The position numbers and the translations under genes are program-made. A stretch of DNA of 64,000 nt from Osmia lignaria lignaria. Taxonomy: Eukaryota > Arthropoda > Insecta > Hymenoptera > Megachilidae. The notes below the pieces were generated by a model. That model saw only the letters and a list, made by a program, of their open reading frames with translations. It did no database searches and was not told the DNA's origin. Below are positions 1 through 11,861 of the stretch, one piece after another (the first letter of the stretch is position 1; the number at the start of each line of letters is the position of its first letter). Location of the stretch: contig NW_027478166.1 of the NCBI RefSeq assembly GCF_051020975.1, positions 9,115,501 through 9,179,500 on the forward strand, given 5' to 3'.

Positions 1-257
1 GCAGAAGAAGAACAACAAGAAGAAGAAATATCTCGAAATATGTCCGTCAGGCCCCTTCCCTTGAGATAAATCTGCAAATATCTCGGAAACGAAGCGAGCT
101 ATGGCAAAATGTTAAGAGACCTTTTTTGTAGAGAATTAAGTTTCCTACTTTTTATGTTCTATGATATTTTTTGATCAGATACGTAGTTCTCGAGATATAT
201 CAAGATATTTAAAAGTTCCGAAGCCGCACCAACATAATAGAGATACAGAAACACCGT

Positions 258-284
258 GGCCCCTTTCTTTGAGATAACTCTGCA
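258..284. repeat. Internal 27 bp segment, copy a (representative)
   Basis: This segment begins GGCCCCTTTC and ends ACTCTGCA. It aligns without gaps to the segment 114 bp downstream in the same monomer; in the consensus unit 24 of 27 bases agree. Just upstream both copies carry CCGT. The most natural reading is an old internal duplication within the ancestor of the monomer. Present once per monomer across the array. Confidence 0.8.
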
Positions 285-323
285 CTATTGCGAGCTGTAA
301 ATGCCACTTCCAGCTTAGCTGTG

Positions 324-350
324 CAGAAGAAGAACAACAAGAAGAAGAAA
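324..350. repeat. GAA/CAA triplet tract (representative)
   Basis: A 27 bp purine-rich tract of GAA and CAA triplets sits once in every monomer. It is short and unusually stable in length: nearly all copies have the same number of triplets. Exceptions include a CAA gained in place of GAA near 9032, a CGA interruption near 17400, 18687, 20295 and 21583, and a 1 bp loss near 19335. On the minus strand it reads as a Ser/Cys-rich run, which explains the apparent peptide there. Confidence 0.9.
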
Positions 351-357
351 TATCTCG
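348..357. repeat. AAATATCTCG motif, first copy (representative)
   Basis: This 10 bp motif occurs twice as a direct repeat in each monomer, exactly 50 bp apart (348-357 and 398-407 here; 26-35 and 76-85 in the first partial unit). Its reverse complement CGAGATATTT lies about 116 bp further on in the monomers that read CGAGATAT twice. It is one of several internal traces that the 322 bp unit grew from smaller pieces. Confidence 0.8.
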
Positions 358-371
358 AAATATGTCCGTCA

Positions 372-398
372 GGCCCGTTCCCTTGAGATATATCTGCA
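372..398. repeat. Internal 27 bp segment, copy b (representative)
   Basis: Diverged second copy of the segment at 258-284. In this monomer it has a G in GGCCCG where most copies have GGCCCC. This copy is more variable across the array than copy a: dimer-domain monomers carry a GCCAGTTCC version followed by TTGAGCTGAAT, others CCCTTCCATTGAG or CCCTGCCC. These variants serve as tags for following higher-order units. Confidence 0.8.
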
Positions 399-407
399 AA
401 TATCTCG
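398..407. repeat. AAATATCTCG motif, second copy (representative)
   Basis: Second direct copy of the motif, followed by GAAACGAAGCGAG. It overlaps the last base of the 27 bp segment copy b. Occasional monomers change it to ATCGCGG (about 39680, 43221, 54811, 59316, 61566). Confidence 0.75.
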
Positions 408-512
408 GAAACGAAGCGAGCTATGGCAAAATGTTAAGAGACCTTTTTTGTAGAGAATTCCGTTTCCTACAATTTATGTTCTATGATATTTTTTGATCAG
501 AAGCGTAGTTTT

Positions 513-532
513 CGAGATATATCGAGATATTT
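513..532. repeat. 10 bp tandem CGAGATATAT/CGAGATATTT (type A)
   Basis: In monomers carrying AAGCGTAGTTTTCGAG (called type A here) the 10 bp unit CGAGATAT plus two bases is repeated directly without a gap. Type B monomers (ATGCGTAGTTCTCGAG) usually have CAAGATATTT as the second unit and carry a CTCGAG palindrome instead. The 10 bp spacing equals about one helical turn; any effect on DNA bending or nucleosome placement is inference. Confidence 0.75.
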
Positions 533-1289
533 AAAAGTTCCGAAGCCGCACCAACATAATAGAGATACAGAAACACCGTGGCCCCTTTCTTTGAGATAAC
601 TCTGCACTAGTGCGAGCCGCAAATGCCACTTCCAGCTTAGCTGTGCAGAAGAAGAACAACAAGAAGAAGAAATATCTCGAAATATGTCCGACAGGCCCCT
701 TCCCTTGAGATAAATCTGCAAATATCTCGGAAACGAAGCGAGCTATGGCAAAACGTTAAGAGACCTTTTTTGTAGACAATTAAGTTTCCTACTTTTTATG
801 TTCTATGATATTTTTTGATGAGATGCGTAGTTCTCGAGATATATCAAGATATTTAAAAGTTCCGAAGCCGCACCAACATAATAGAGATACAGAAACACCG
901 TGGCCCCTTTCTTTGAGATAACTCTGCACTATTGCGAGCTGCAAATGCCACTTCCAGCTTAGCTGTGCAGAGGAAGAACAACAAGAAGAAGAAATATCTC
1001 GAAATATGTCCGTCACGCCAGTTCCTTTGAGCTGAATCTGCAAATATCTCGGAAACGAAGCGAGCTATGGCAAAATGTTAAGAGACGTTTTTTGTAGAGA
1101 ATTATGTTTCCTACAATTTATGTTCTATGATATTTTTTGATCAGAAGCGTAGTTTTCTAGATATATCGAGATATTTAAAAGTTCCGAAGCGGCACCAACA
1201 TAATAGGGATACAGAAACACCGTGGCCCCTTTCTTTGAGATAACTCTGCACTAGTGCGAGCCGCAAATGCCACTTCCAGCTTAGTTGTG

Positions 1290-4200
1290 CAGAAGAAGAA
1301 CAACAAGAAGAAGAAATATCTCGAAATATGTCCGTCAGACCCCTTCCCTTGAGATAAATCTGCAAATATCTCGGAAACGAAGCGAGCTATGGCAAAATGT
1401 TAAGAGACCTTTTTTGTAGAGAATTCAGTTTCCTACTTTTTATGTTCTATGATATTTTTTGATGAGATGCGTAGATCTCGAGATATATCAAGATATTTAA
1501 AAGTTCCGAAGCCGCACCAACATAATAGAGATACAGAAACACCGTGGCCCCTTTCTTTGAGACAACTCTGCACTATTGCGAGCTGCAAATGCCACTTCCA
1601 GCTTAGCTGTGCAGAGGAAGAACAACAAGAAGAAGAAATATCTCGAAATATGTCCGTCAGGCCAGTTCCTTTGAGCTGAATCTGCAAATATCTCGGAAAC
1701 GAAGCGAGCTATGGCAAAATGTTAAGAGACGTTTTTTGTAGAGAATTATGTTTCCTACAATTTATGTTCTATGATATTTTTTGATCAGAAGCGTAGTTTT
1801 CGAGATATATCGAGATATTTAAAAGTTCCGAAGCCGCACCAACATAATAGGGATACAGAAACACCGTGGCCCCTTTCTTTGAGATAACTCTGCACTAGTG
1901 CGAGCCGCAAATGCCACTTCCAGCTTAGCTGTGCAGAAGAAGAACAACAAGAAGAAGAAATATCTCGAAATATGTCCGTCAGGCCCCTTCCCTTGAGATA
2001 AATCTGCAAATATCTCGGAAACGAAGCGAGCTATGGCAAAATGTTAAGAGACCTTTTTTGTAGAGAATTCAGTTTCCTACTTTTTATGTTCTATGATATT
2101 TTTTGATGAGATGCGTAGATCTCGAGATATATCAAGATATTTAAAAGTTCCGAAGCCGCACCAACATAATAGAGATACAGAAACACCGTGGCCCCTTTCT
2201 TTGAGACAACTCTGCACTATTGCGAGCTGCAAATGCCACTTCCAGCTTAGCTGTGCAGAGGAAGAACAACAAGAAGAAGAAATATCTCGAAATATGTCCG
2301 TCAGGCCAGTTCCTTTGAGCTGAATCTGCAAATATCTCGGAAACGAAGCGAGCTATGGCAAAATCTTAAGAGACGTTTTTTGTAGAGAATTATGTTTCCT
2401 ACAATTCATGTTCTATGATATTTTTTGATCAGAAGCGTAGTTTTCGAGATATATCGAGATATTTAAAAGTTCCGAAGCCGCACCAACATAATAGGGATAC
2501 AGAAACACCGTGGCCCCTTTCTTTGAGATAACTCTGCACGATTGCGAGCTGTAAATGCCACTTCCAGCTTAGCTGTGCAGAAGAAGAACAACAAGAAGAA
2601 GAAATATCTCGAAATATGTCCGTCAGGCCCCTTCCCTTGAGATAAATCTGCAAATATCTCGGAAACGAAGCGAGCTATGGCAAAATGTTAAGAGACCTTT
2701 TTTGTAGAGAATTCAGTTTCCTACTTTTTATGTTCTATGATATTTTTTGATGAGATGCGTAGATCTCGAGATATATCAAGATATTTAAAAGTTCCGAAGC
2801 CGCACCAACATAATAGAGATACAGAAACACCGTGGCCCCTTTCTTTGAGACAACTCTGCACTATTGCGAGCTGCAAATGCCACTTCCAGCTTAGCTGTGC
2901 AGAGGAAGAACAACAAGAAGAAGAAATATCTCGAAATATGTCCGTCAGGCCAGTTCCTTTGAGCTGAATCTGCAAATATCTCGGAAACGAAGCGAGCTAT
3001 GGCAAAATGTTAAGAGACGTTTTTTGTAGAGAATTATGTTTCCTACAATTTATGTTCTATGATATTTTTTGATCAGAAGCGTAGTTTTCGAGATATATCG
3101 AGATATTTAAAAGTTCCGAAGCCGCACCAACATAATAGGGATACAGAAACACCGTGGCCCCTTTCTTTGAGATAACTCTGCACTAGTGCGAGCCGCAAAT
3201 GCCACTTCCAGCTTAGCTGTGCAGAAGAAGAACAACAAGAAGAAGAAATATCTCGAAATATGTCCGTCAGGCCCCTTCCCTTGAGATAAATCTGCAAATA
3301 TCTCGGAAACGAAGCGAGCTATGGCAAAATGTTAAGAGACCTTTTTTGTAGAGAATTCAGTTTCCTACTTTTTATGTTCTATGATATTTTTTGATGAGAT
3401 GCGTAGATCTCGAGATTTATCAAGATATTTAAAAGTTCCGAAGCCGCACCAACATAATAGAGATACAGAAACACCGTGGCCCCTTTCTTTGAGACAACTC
3501 TGCACTATTGCGAGCTGCAAATGCCACTTCCAGCTTAGCTGTGCAGAGGAAGAACAACAAGAAGAAGAAATATCTCGAAATATGTCCGTCAGGCCAGTTC
3601 CTTTGAGATGAATCTGCAAATATCTCGGAAACGAAGCGAGCTATGGCAAAATGTTAAGAGACGTTTTTTGTAGAGAATTATGTTTCCTACAATTTATGTT
3701 CTATGATATTTTTTGATCAGAAGCGTAGTTTTCGAGATATATCGAGATATTTAAAAGTTCCGAAGCCGCACCAACATAATAGGGATACAGAAACACCGTG
3801 GCCCCTTTCTTTGAGATAACTCTGCACTAGTGCGAGCCGCAAATGCCACTTCCAGCTTAGCTGTGCAGAAGAAGAACAACAAGAAGAAGAAATATCTCGA
3901 AATATGTCCGTCAGGCCCCTTCCCTTGAGATAAATCTGCAAATATCTCGGAAACGAAGCGAGCTATGGCAAAATGTTAAGAGACCTTTTTTGTAGAGAAT
4001 TAAGTTTCCTACTTTTTATGTTCTATGATATTTTTTGATCAGATACGTAGTTCTCGAGATATATCAAGATATTTAAAAGTTCCGAAGCCGCACCAACATA
4101 ATAGAGATACAGAAACACCGTGGCCCCTTTCTTTGAGATAACTCTGCACTATTGCGAGCTGTAAATGCCACTTCCAGCTTAGCTGTGCAGAAGAAGAACA

Positions 4201-5945
4201 ACAAGAAGAAGAAATATCTCGAAATATGTCCGTCAGGCCCCTTCCCTTGAGATATATCTGCAAATATCTCGGAAACGAAGCGAGCTATGGCAAAATGTTA
4301 AGAGACCTTTTTTGTAGAGAATTCCGTTTCCTACAATTTATGTTCTATGATATTTTTTGATCAGAAGCGTAGTTTTCGAGATATATCGAGATATTTAAAA
4401 GTTCCGAAGCCGCACCAACATAATAGAGATACAGAAACACCGTGGCCCCTTTCTTTGAGATAACTCTGCACTAGTGCGAGCCGCAAATGCCACTTCCAGC
4501 TTAGCTGTGCAGAAGAAGAACAACAAGAAGAAGAAATATCTCGAAATATGTCCGACAGGCCCCTTCCCTTGAGATAAATCTGCAAATATCTCGGAAACGA
4601 AGCGAGCTATGGCAAAACGTTAAGAGACCTTTTTTGTAGACAATTAAGTTTCCTACTTTTTATGTTCTATGATATTTTTTGATGAGATGCGTAGTTCTCG
4701 AGATATATCAAGATATTTAAAAGTTCCGAAGCCGCACCAACATAATAGAGATACAGAAACACCGTGGCCCCTTTCTTTGAGATAACTCTGCACTATTGCG
4801 AGCTGCAAATGCCACTTCCAGCTTAGCTGTGCAGAGGAAGAACAACAAGAAGAAGAAATATCTCGAAATATGTCCGTCACGCCAGTTCCTTTGAGCTGAA
4901 TCTGCAAATATCTCGGAAACGAAGCGAGCTATGGCAAAATGTTAAGAGACGTTTTTTGTAGAGAATTATGTTTCCTACAATTTATGTTCTATGATATTTT
5001 TTGATCAGAAGCGTAGTTTTCTAGATATATCGAGATATTTAAAAGTTCCGAAGCGGCACCAACATAATAGGGATACAGAAACACCGTGGCCCCTTTCTTT
5101 GAGATAACTCTGCACTAGTGCGAGCCGCAAATGCCACTTCCAGCTTAGTTGTGCAGAAGAAGAACAACAAGAAGAAGAAATATCTCGAAATATGTCCGTC
5201 AGGCCCCTTCCCTTGAGATAAATCTGCAAATATCTCGGAAACGAAGCGAGCTATGGCAAAATGTTAAGAACCTTTTTTGTAGAGAATTAAGTTTCCTACT
5301 TTTTATGTTCTATGATATTTTTTGATCAGATGCGTAGTTCTCGAGATATATCAAGATATTTAAAAGTTCCGAAGCCGCACCAACATAATAGAGATACAGA
5401 AACACCGTGGCCCCTTTCTTTGAGATAACTCTGCACTATTGCGAGCTGTAAATGCCACTTCCAGCTTAGCTGTGCAGAAGAAGAACAACAAGAAGAAGAA
5501 ATATCTCGAAATATGTCCGTCAGGCCCCTTCCCTTGAGATATATCTGCAAATATCTCGGAAACGAAGCGAGCTATGGCAAAATGTTAAGAGACCTTTTTT
5601 GTAGAGAATTAAGTTTCCTACTTTTTATGTTCTATGATATTTTTTGATGAGATGCGTAGTTCTCGAGATATATCAAGATATTTAAAAGTTCCGAAGCCGC
5701 ACCAACATAATAGAGATACAGAAACACCGTGGCCCCTTTCATTGAGATAACTCTGCACTAGTGCGAGCCGCAAATGCCACTTCCAGCTTAGCTGTGCAGA
5801 GGAAGAACAACAAGAAGAAGAAATATCTCGAAATATGTCCGTCACGCCAGTTCCTTTGAGCTGAATCTGCAAATATCTCGGAAACGAAGCGAGCTATGGC
5901 AAAATGTTAAGAGACGTTTTTTGTAGAGAATTATGTTTCCTACAA
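1290..5945. repeat. Large duplicated block Q, copy 1 (about 4.66 kb)
   Basis: Corresponds to 10305-14960 at a fixed offset of 9015 bp (28 monomers minus 1 bp). The match runs from the CAGACCCC variant at 1336 through AAATCTTAAG near 2361, the TTGAGATGAATC near 3603 and the 1 bp deletion AAGAACC near 5267, and stops where TTCATG at 5946 meets TTTATG. Only a few differences were seen inside (for example GAGATTTATC at 3413 and TTCTAG at 5030). It contains block P copy 2. Confidence 0.8.
3865..5200. repeat. Block P, copy 2
   Basis: Second copy of the four-monomer block, sharing with the first the TTCTAGATAT change and the TTAGTTGTGC change. It passes directly into the monomer with a 1 bp deletion at about 5267. 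Confidence 0.8.
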
Positions 5946-7675
5946 TTCATGTTCTATGATATTTTTTGATCAGAAGCGTAGTTTTCGAGATATATCGAGA
6001 TATTTAAAAGTTCCGAAGCCGCACCAACATAATAGGGATACAGAAACACCGTGGCCCCTTTCTTTGAGATAACTCTGCACGATTGCGAGCTGTAAATGCC
6101 ACTTCCAGCTTAGCTGTGCAGAAGAAGAACAACAAGAAGAAGAAATATCTCGAAATATGTCCGTCAGACCCCTTCCCTTGAGATAAATCTGCAAATATCT
6201 CGGAAACGAAGCGAGCTATGGCAAAATGTTAAGAGACCTTTTTTGTAGAGAATTCAGTTTCCTACTTTTTATGTTCTATGATATTTTTTGATGAGATGCG
6301 TAGATCTCGAGATATATCAAGATATTTAAAAGTTCCGAAGCCGCACCAACATAATAGAGATACAGAAACACCGTGGCCCCTTTCTTTGAGACAACTCTGC
6401 ACTATTGCGAGCTGCAAATGCCACTTCCAGCTTAGCTGTGCAGAGGAAGAACAACAAGAAGAAGAAATATCTCGAAATATGTCCGTCAGGCCAGTTCCTT
6501 TGAGCTGAATCTGCAAATATCTCGGAAACGAAGCGAGCTATGGCAAAATGTTAAGAGACGTTTTTTGTAGAGAATTATGTTTCCTACAATTTATGTTCTA
6601 TGATATTTTTTGATCAGAAGCGTAGTTTTCGAGATATATCGAGATATTTAAAAGTTCCGAAGCCGCACCAACATAATAGGGATACAGAAACACCGTGGCC
6701 CCTTTCTTTGAGATAACTCTGCACTAGTGCGAGCCGCAAATGCCACTTCCAGCTTAGCTGTGCAGAAGAAGAACAACAAGAAGAAGAAATATCTCGAAAT
6801 ATGTCCGTCAGGCCCCTTCCCTTGAGATAAATCTGCAAATATCTCGGAAACGAAGCGAGCTATGGCAAAATGTTAAGAGACCTTTTTTGTAGAGAATTCA
6901 GTTTCCTACTTTTTATGTTCTATGATATTTTTTGATGAGATGCGTAGATCTCGAGATATATCAAGATATTTAAAAGTTCCGAAGCCGCACCAACATAATA
7001 GAGATACAGAAACACCGTGGCCCCTTTCTTTGAGACAACTCTGCACTATTGCGAGCTGCAAATGCCACTTCCAGCTTAGCTGTGCAGAGGAAGAACAACA
7101 AGAAGAAGAAATATCTCGAAATATGTCCGTCAGGCCAGTTCCTTTGAGCTGAATCTGCAAATATCTCGGAAACGAAGCGAGCTATGGCAAAATCTTAAGA
7201 GACGTTTTTTGTAGAGAATTATGTTTCCTACAATTCATGTTCTATGATATTTTTTGATCAGAAGCGTAGTTTTCGAGATATATCGAGATATTTAAAAGTT
7301 CCGAAGCCGCACCAACATAATAGGGATACAGAAACACCGTGGCCCCTTTCTTTGAGATAACTCTGCACGATTGCGAGCTGTAAATGCCACTTCCAGCTTA
7401 GCTGTGCAGAAGAAGAACAACAAGAAGAAGAAATATCTCGAAATATGTCCGTCAGGCCCCTTCCCTTGAGATAAATCTGCAAATATCTCGGAAACGAAGC
7501 GAGCTATGGCAAAATGTTAAGAGACCTTTTTTGTAGAGAATTCAGTTTCCTACTTTTTATGTTCTATGATATTTTTTGATGAGATGCGTAGATCTCGAGA
7601 TATATCAAGATATTTAAAAGTTCCGAAGCCGCACCAACATAATAGAGATACAGAAACACCGTGGCCCCTTTCTTT
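5316..7675. repeat. Duplicated block R, copy 1 (about 2.36 kb)
   Basis: Corresponds to 9502-11861 at an offset of 4186 bp (13 monomers). Shared tags: CTTTCATTGAG near 5740, TTCATGTTC near 5946, CACGATTGCG near 6079, CAGACCCC near 6165 and AAATCTTAAG near 7191. The match ends where GAGATAAC (7676) meets GAGACAAC (11862). Confidence 0.8.
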
Positions 7676-8867
7676 GAGATAACTCTGCACTATTGCGAGC
7701 TACAAATGCCACTTCCAGCTTAGCTGTGCAGAGGAAGAACAACAAGAAGAAGAAATATCTCGAAATATGTCCGTCACGCCAGTTCCTTTGAGCTGAATCT
7801 GCAAATATCTCGGAAACGAAGCGAGCTATGGCAAAATGTTAAGAGACGTTTTTTGTAGAGAATTATGTTTCCTACAATTTATGTTCTATGATATTTTTTG
7901 ATCAGAAGCGTAGTTTTCGAGATATATCGAGATATTTAAAAGTTCCGAAGCCGCACCAACATAATAGGGATACAGAAACACCGTGGCCCCTTTCTTTGAG
8001 ATAACTCTGCACTAGTGCGAGCCGCAAATGCCACTTCCAGCTTAGCTGTGCAGAAGAAGAACAACAAGAAGAAGAAATATCTCGAAATATGTCCGTCAGG
8101 CCCCTTCCCTTGAGATAAATCTGCAAATATCTCGGAAACGAAGCGAGCTATGGCAAAATGTTAAGAGACCTTTTTTGTAGAGAATTAAGTTTCCTACTTT
8201 TTATGTTCTATGATATTTTTTGATCAGATGCGTAGTTCTCGAGATATATCAAGATATTTAAAAGTTCCGAAGCCGCACCAACATAATAGAGATACAGAAA
8301 CACCGTGGCCCCTTTCTTTGAGATAACTCTGCACTATTGCGAGCTGTAAATGCCACTTCCAGCTTAGCTGTGCAGAAGAAGAACAACAAGAAGAAGAAAT
8401 ATCTCGAAATATGTCCGTCAGGCCCCTTCCCTTGAGATATATCTGCAAATATCTCGGAAACGAAGCGAGCTATGGCAAAATGTTAAGAGACGTTTTTTGT
8501 AGAGAATTATGTTTCCTACAATTTATGTTCTATGATATTTTTTGATCAGAAGCGTAGTTTTCGAGATATATCGAGATATTTAAAAGTTCCGAAGCCGCAC
8601 CAACATAATAGAGATACAGAAACACCGTGGCCCCTTTCTTTGAGATAACTCTGCACTAGTGCGAGCCGCAAATGCCACTTCCAGCTTAGCTGTGCAGAAG
8701 AAGAACAACAAGAAGAAGAAATATCTCGAAATATGTCCGTCAGGCCCCTTCCCTTGAGATAAATCTGCAAATGTCTCGGAAACGAAGCGAGCTATGGCAA
8801 AATGTTAAGAGACCTTTTTTGTAGAGAATTATGTTTCCTACTTTTTATGTTCTATGATATTTTTTGA

Positions 8868-9501
8868 TCAGACGCGTAGTTCTCGAGATATATCAAGATA
8901 TTTAAAAGTTCCGAAGCCGCACCAACATAATAGAGATACAGAAACACCGTGGCCCCTTTCTTTGAGATAACTCTGCACTATTGCGAGCTGCAAATGCCAC
9001 TTCCAGCTTAGCTGTGCAGAAGAAGAACAACAACAAGAAGAAATATCTGGAAATATGTCCGTCAGGCGCCTTACCTTGAGATAAATCTGCAAATATCTCG
9101 GAAACGAAGCGAGCTATGGCAAAATGTTAAGAGACCTTTTTTGTAGAGAATTAAGTTTCCTACTTTTTATCTTCTATGATATTTTCTGATCAGATGCGTA
9201 GTTCTCGAGATATATCAAGATCTTTAAAAGTTCCGAATCCGCACCAACATAATAGAGATACAGAAACACCGTGGCCCCTCTCTTTGAGATAACTCTGCAC
9301 TATTGCGAGCTGCAAATGCCACTTCCAGCTTAGCTGTGCAGAAGAGGAACAACAAGAAGAAGAAATATCTCGGAATATGTCCGTCAGGCCCCTTCCCTTG
9401 AGATAAATCTGCAAATATCTCGGAAACGAAGCGAGCTATGGCAAAATGTTAAGAGACCTTTTTTGTAGAGAATTGAGTTTCCTACTTTTTATGTTCTATG
9501 A
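8868..9501. repeat. Diverged monomers splitting the dimer domain
   Basis: Two units that do not fit the A/B alternation. The first has a CAACAACAAG version of the triplet tract, TCTGGAAATATG and GGCGCCTTACC. The second carries TATCTTCTATG, TTTTCTGATC, GATCTTTAAAAG, CCGAATCCGC and CCCCTCTCTTT. Several of these variants otherwise appear only far away, at 42 kb and 53-61 kb. Confidence 0.75.
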
Positions 9502-11861
9502 AATTTTTTGATCAGATGCGTAGTTCTCGAGATATATCAAGATATTTAAAAGTTCCGAAGCCGCACCAACATAATAGAGATACAGAAACACCGTGGCCCC
9601 TTTCTTTGAGATAACTCTGCACTATTGCGAGCTGTAAATGCCACTTCCAGCTTAGCTGTGCAGAAGAAGAACAACAAGAAGAAGAAATATCTCGAAATAT
9701 GTCCGTCAGGCCCCTTCCCTTGAGATATATCTGCAAATATCTCGGAAACGAAGCGAGCTATGGCAAAATGTTAAGAGACCTTTTTTGTAGAGAATTAAGT
9801 TTCCTACTTTTTATGTTCTATGATATTTTTTGATGAGATGCGTAGTTCTCGAGATATATCAAGATATTTAAAAGTTCCGAAGCCGCACCAACATAATAGA
9901 GATACAGAAACACCGTGGCCCCTTTCATTGAGATAACTCTGCACTAGTGCGAGCCGCAAATGCCACTTCCAGCTTAGCTGTGCAGAGGAAGAACAACAAG
10001 AAGAAGAAATATCTCGAAATATGTCCGTCACGCCAGTTCCTTTGAGCTGAATCTGCAAATATCTCGGAAACGAAGCGAGCTATGGCAAAATGTTAAGAGA
10101 CGTTTTTTGTAGAGAATTATGTTTCCTACAATTCATGTTCTATGATATTTTTTGATCAGAAGCGTAGTTTTCGAGATATATCGAGATATTTAAAAGTTCC
10201 GAAGCCGCACCAACATAATAGGGATACAGAAACACCGTGGCCCCTTTCTTTGAGATAACTCTGCACGATTGCGAGCTGTAAATGCCACTTCCAGCTTAGC
10301 TGTGCAGAAGAAGAACAACAAGAAGAAGAAATATCTCGAAATATGTCCGTCAGACCCCTTCCCTTGAGATAAATCTGCAAATATCTCGGAAACGAAGCGA
10401 GCTATGGCAAAATGTTAAGAGACCTTTTTTGTAGAGAATTCAGTTTCCTACTTTTTATGTTCTATGATATTTTTTGATGAGATGCGTAGATCTCGAGATA
10501 TATCAAGATATTTAAAAGTTCCGAAGCCGCACCAACATAATAGAGATACAGAAACACCGTGGCCCCTTTCTTTGAGACAACTCTGCACTATTGCGAGCTG
10601 CAAATGCCACTTCCAGCTTAGCTGTGCAGAGGAAGAACAACAAGAAGAAGAAATATCTCGAAATATGTCCGTCAGGCCAGTTCCTTTGAGCTGAATCTGC
10701 AAATATCTCGGAAACGAAGCGAGCTATGGCAAAATGTTAAGAGACGTTTTTTGTAGAGAATTATGTTTCCTACAATTTATGTTCTATGATATTTTTTGAT
10801 CAGAAGCGTAGTTTTCGAGATATATCGAGATATTTAAAAGTTCCGAAGCCGCACCAACATAATAGGGATACAGAAACACCGTGGCCCCTTTCTTTGAGAT
10901 AACTCTGCACTAGTGCGAGCCGCAAATGCCACTTCCAGCTTAGCTGTGCAGAAGAAGAACAACAAGAAGAAGAAATATCTCGAAATATGTCCGTCAGGCC
11001 CCTTCCCTTGAGATAAATCTGCAAATATCTCGGAAACGAAGCGAGCTATGGCAAAATGTTAAGAGACCTTTTTTGTAGAGAATTCAGTTTCCTACTTTTT
11101 ATGTTCTATGATATTTTTTGATGAGATGCGTAGATCTCGAGATATATCAAGATATTTAAAAGTTCCGAAGCCGCACCAACATAATAGAGATACAGAAACA
11201 CCGTGGCCCCTTTCTTTGAGACAACTCTGCACTATTGCGAGCTGCAAATGCCACTTCCAGCTTAGCTGTGCAGAGGAAGAACAACAAGAAGAAGAAATAT
11301 CTCGAAATATGTCCGTCAGGCCAGTTCCTTTGAGCTGAATCTGCAAATATCTCGGAAACGAAGCGAGCTATGGCAAAATCTTAAGAGACGTTTTTTGTAG
11401 AGAATTATGTTTCCTACAATTCATGTTCTATGATATTTTTTGATCAGAAGCGTAGTTTTCGAGATATATCGAGATATTTAAAAGTTCCGAAGCCGCACCA
11501 ACATAATAGGGATACAGAAACACCGTGGCCCCTTTCTTTGAGATAACTCTGCACGATTGCGAGCTGTAAATGCCACTTCCAGCTTAGCTGTGCAGAAGAA
11601 GAACAACAAGAAGAAGAAATATCTCGAAATATGTCCGTCAGGCCCCTTCCCTTGAGATAAATCTGCAAATATCTCGGAAACGAAGCGAGCTATGGCAAAA
11701 TGTTAAGAGACCTTTTTTGTAGAGAATTCAGTTTCCTACTTTTTATGTTCTATGATATTTTTTGATGAGATGCGTAGATCTCGAGATATATCAAGATATT
11801 TAAAAGTTCCGAAGCCGCACCAACATAATAGAGATACAGAAACACCGTGGCCCCTTTCTTT
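9502..11861. repeat. Duplicated block R, copy 2
   Basis: Second copy of block R. It begins just after the GAAATTTTTTG change near 9501, which marks the junction with the diverged monomers to its left. Confidence 0.8.

Larger units (their letters stand above)
175..496. repeat. Representative 322 bp monomer with its parts
   Basis: One unit taken from the TCAG that follows the second T6 run. In order it holds: CGTAG and an XhoI-type CTCGAG palindrome next to GATATATC (about 183-202); AAGATATTT; a CCGAAGCCGC segment (about 219-228); a pyrimidine-rich segment ending in CTCTGCA (258-284); GCGAGCTG followed by a small dyad (about 290-318); a GAA/CAA tract (324-350); AAATATCTCG (348-357); a second pyrimidine-rich segment ending in TCTGCA (372-398); a second AAATATCTCG (398-407); GAAGCGAGCTATGG; T6 (444-449); GAATT; and a second T6 (489-494). 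The start point is arbitrary. The same order is kept in essentially all copies. Confidence 0.93.
1..1337. repeat. Block P, copy 1 (about 4 monomers)
   Basis: Matches 3865-5200 at an offset of 3864 bp (12 monomers) and 12880-14215 at 12879 bp. Shared rare variants include GAATTCCG near 455, CCGACAGGCC near 688, AAAACGTTAAG near 750, and a GCGGCACC near 1190. The three copies differ at only a few positions, such as GGCCCG at 376 against GGCCCC at 4240, and CAGACC at 1336 against CAGGCC in the second copy. Confidence 0.8.

Noticed and set aside
95..228. Possible RNA polymerase III promoter (A-box-like TGGCAAAATG, B-box-like GTTCCGAAGCC) suggesting a SINE origin
   Set aside because: The B-box-like stretch has an extra base inside the conserved core, the A-box match is weak, and two T6 runs that would stop polymerase III lie between them. 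There is no A-rich tail or target-site duplication.
175..399. A minus-strand open frame of 74 (or 84) codons in most monomers, giving nearly the same Ser/Cys-rich peptide about 180 times
   Set aside because: In the copies checked it opens with TTG, and the usual form has no internal Met codon. Its Ser/Cys run is just the triplet tract. The 322 bp period is not a multiple of three, so frames cannot join. Conservation is explained by array homogenisation. A test of synonymous against non-synonymous changes across monomers would show no bias if this is right.
505..525. CENP-B box-like match TTCG, four bases, A
   Set aside because: Only 6 of the 9 core positions match; the required CGGG end is TCGA here. 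No better match was seen on either strand of the consensus.
1449..1679. Plus-strand open frames of 76 codons starting with ATG in dimer-domain monomers
   Set aside because: They exist only where GAGATAAC became GAGACAAC, which removes a TAA, and they overlap the minus-strand frame. They resemble no family I recognise and follow a single substitution.
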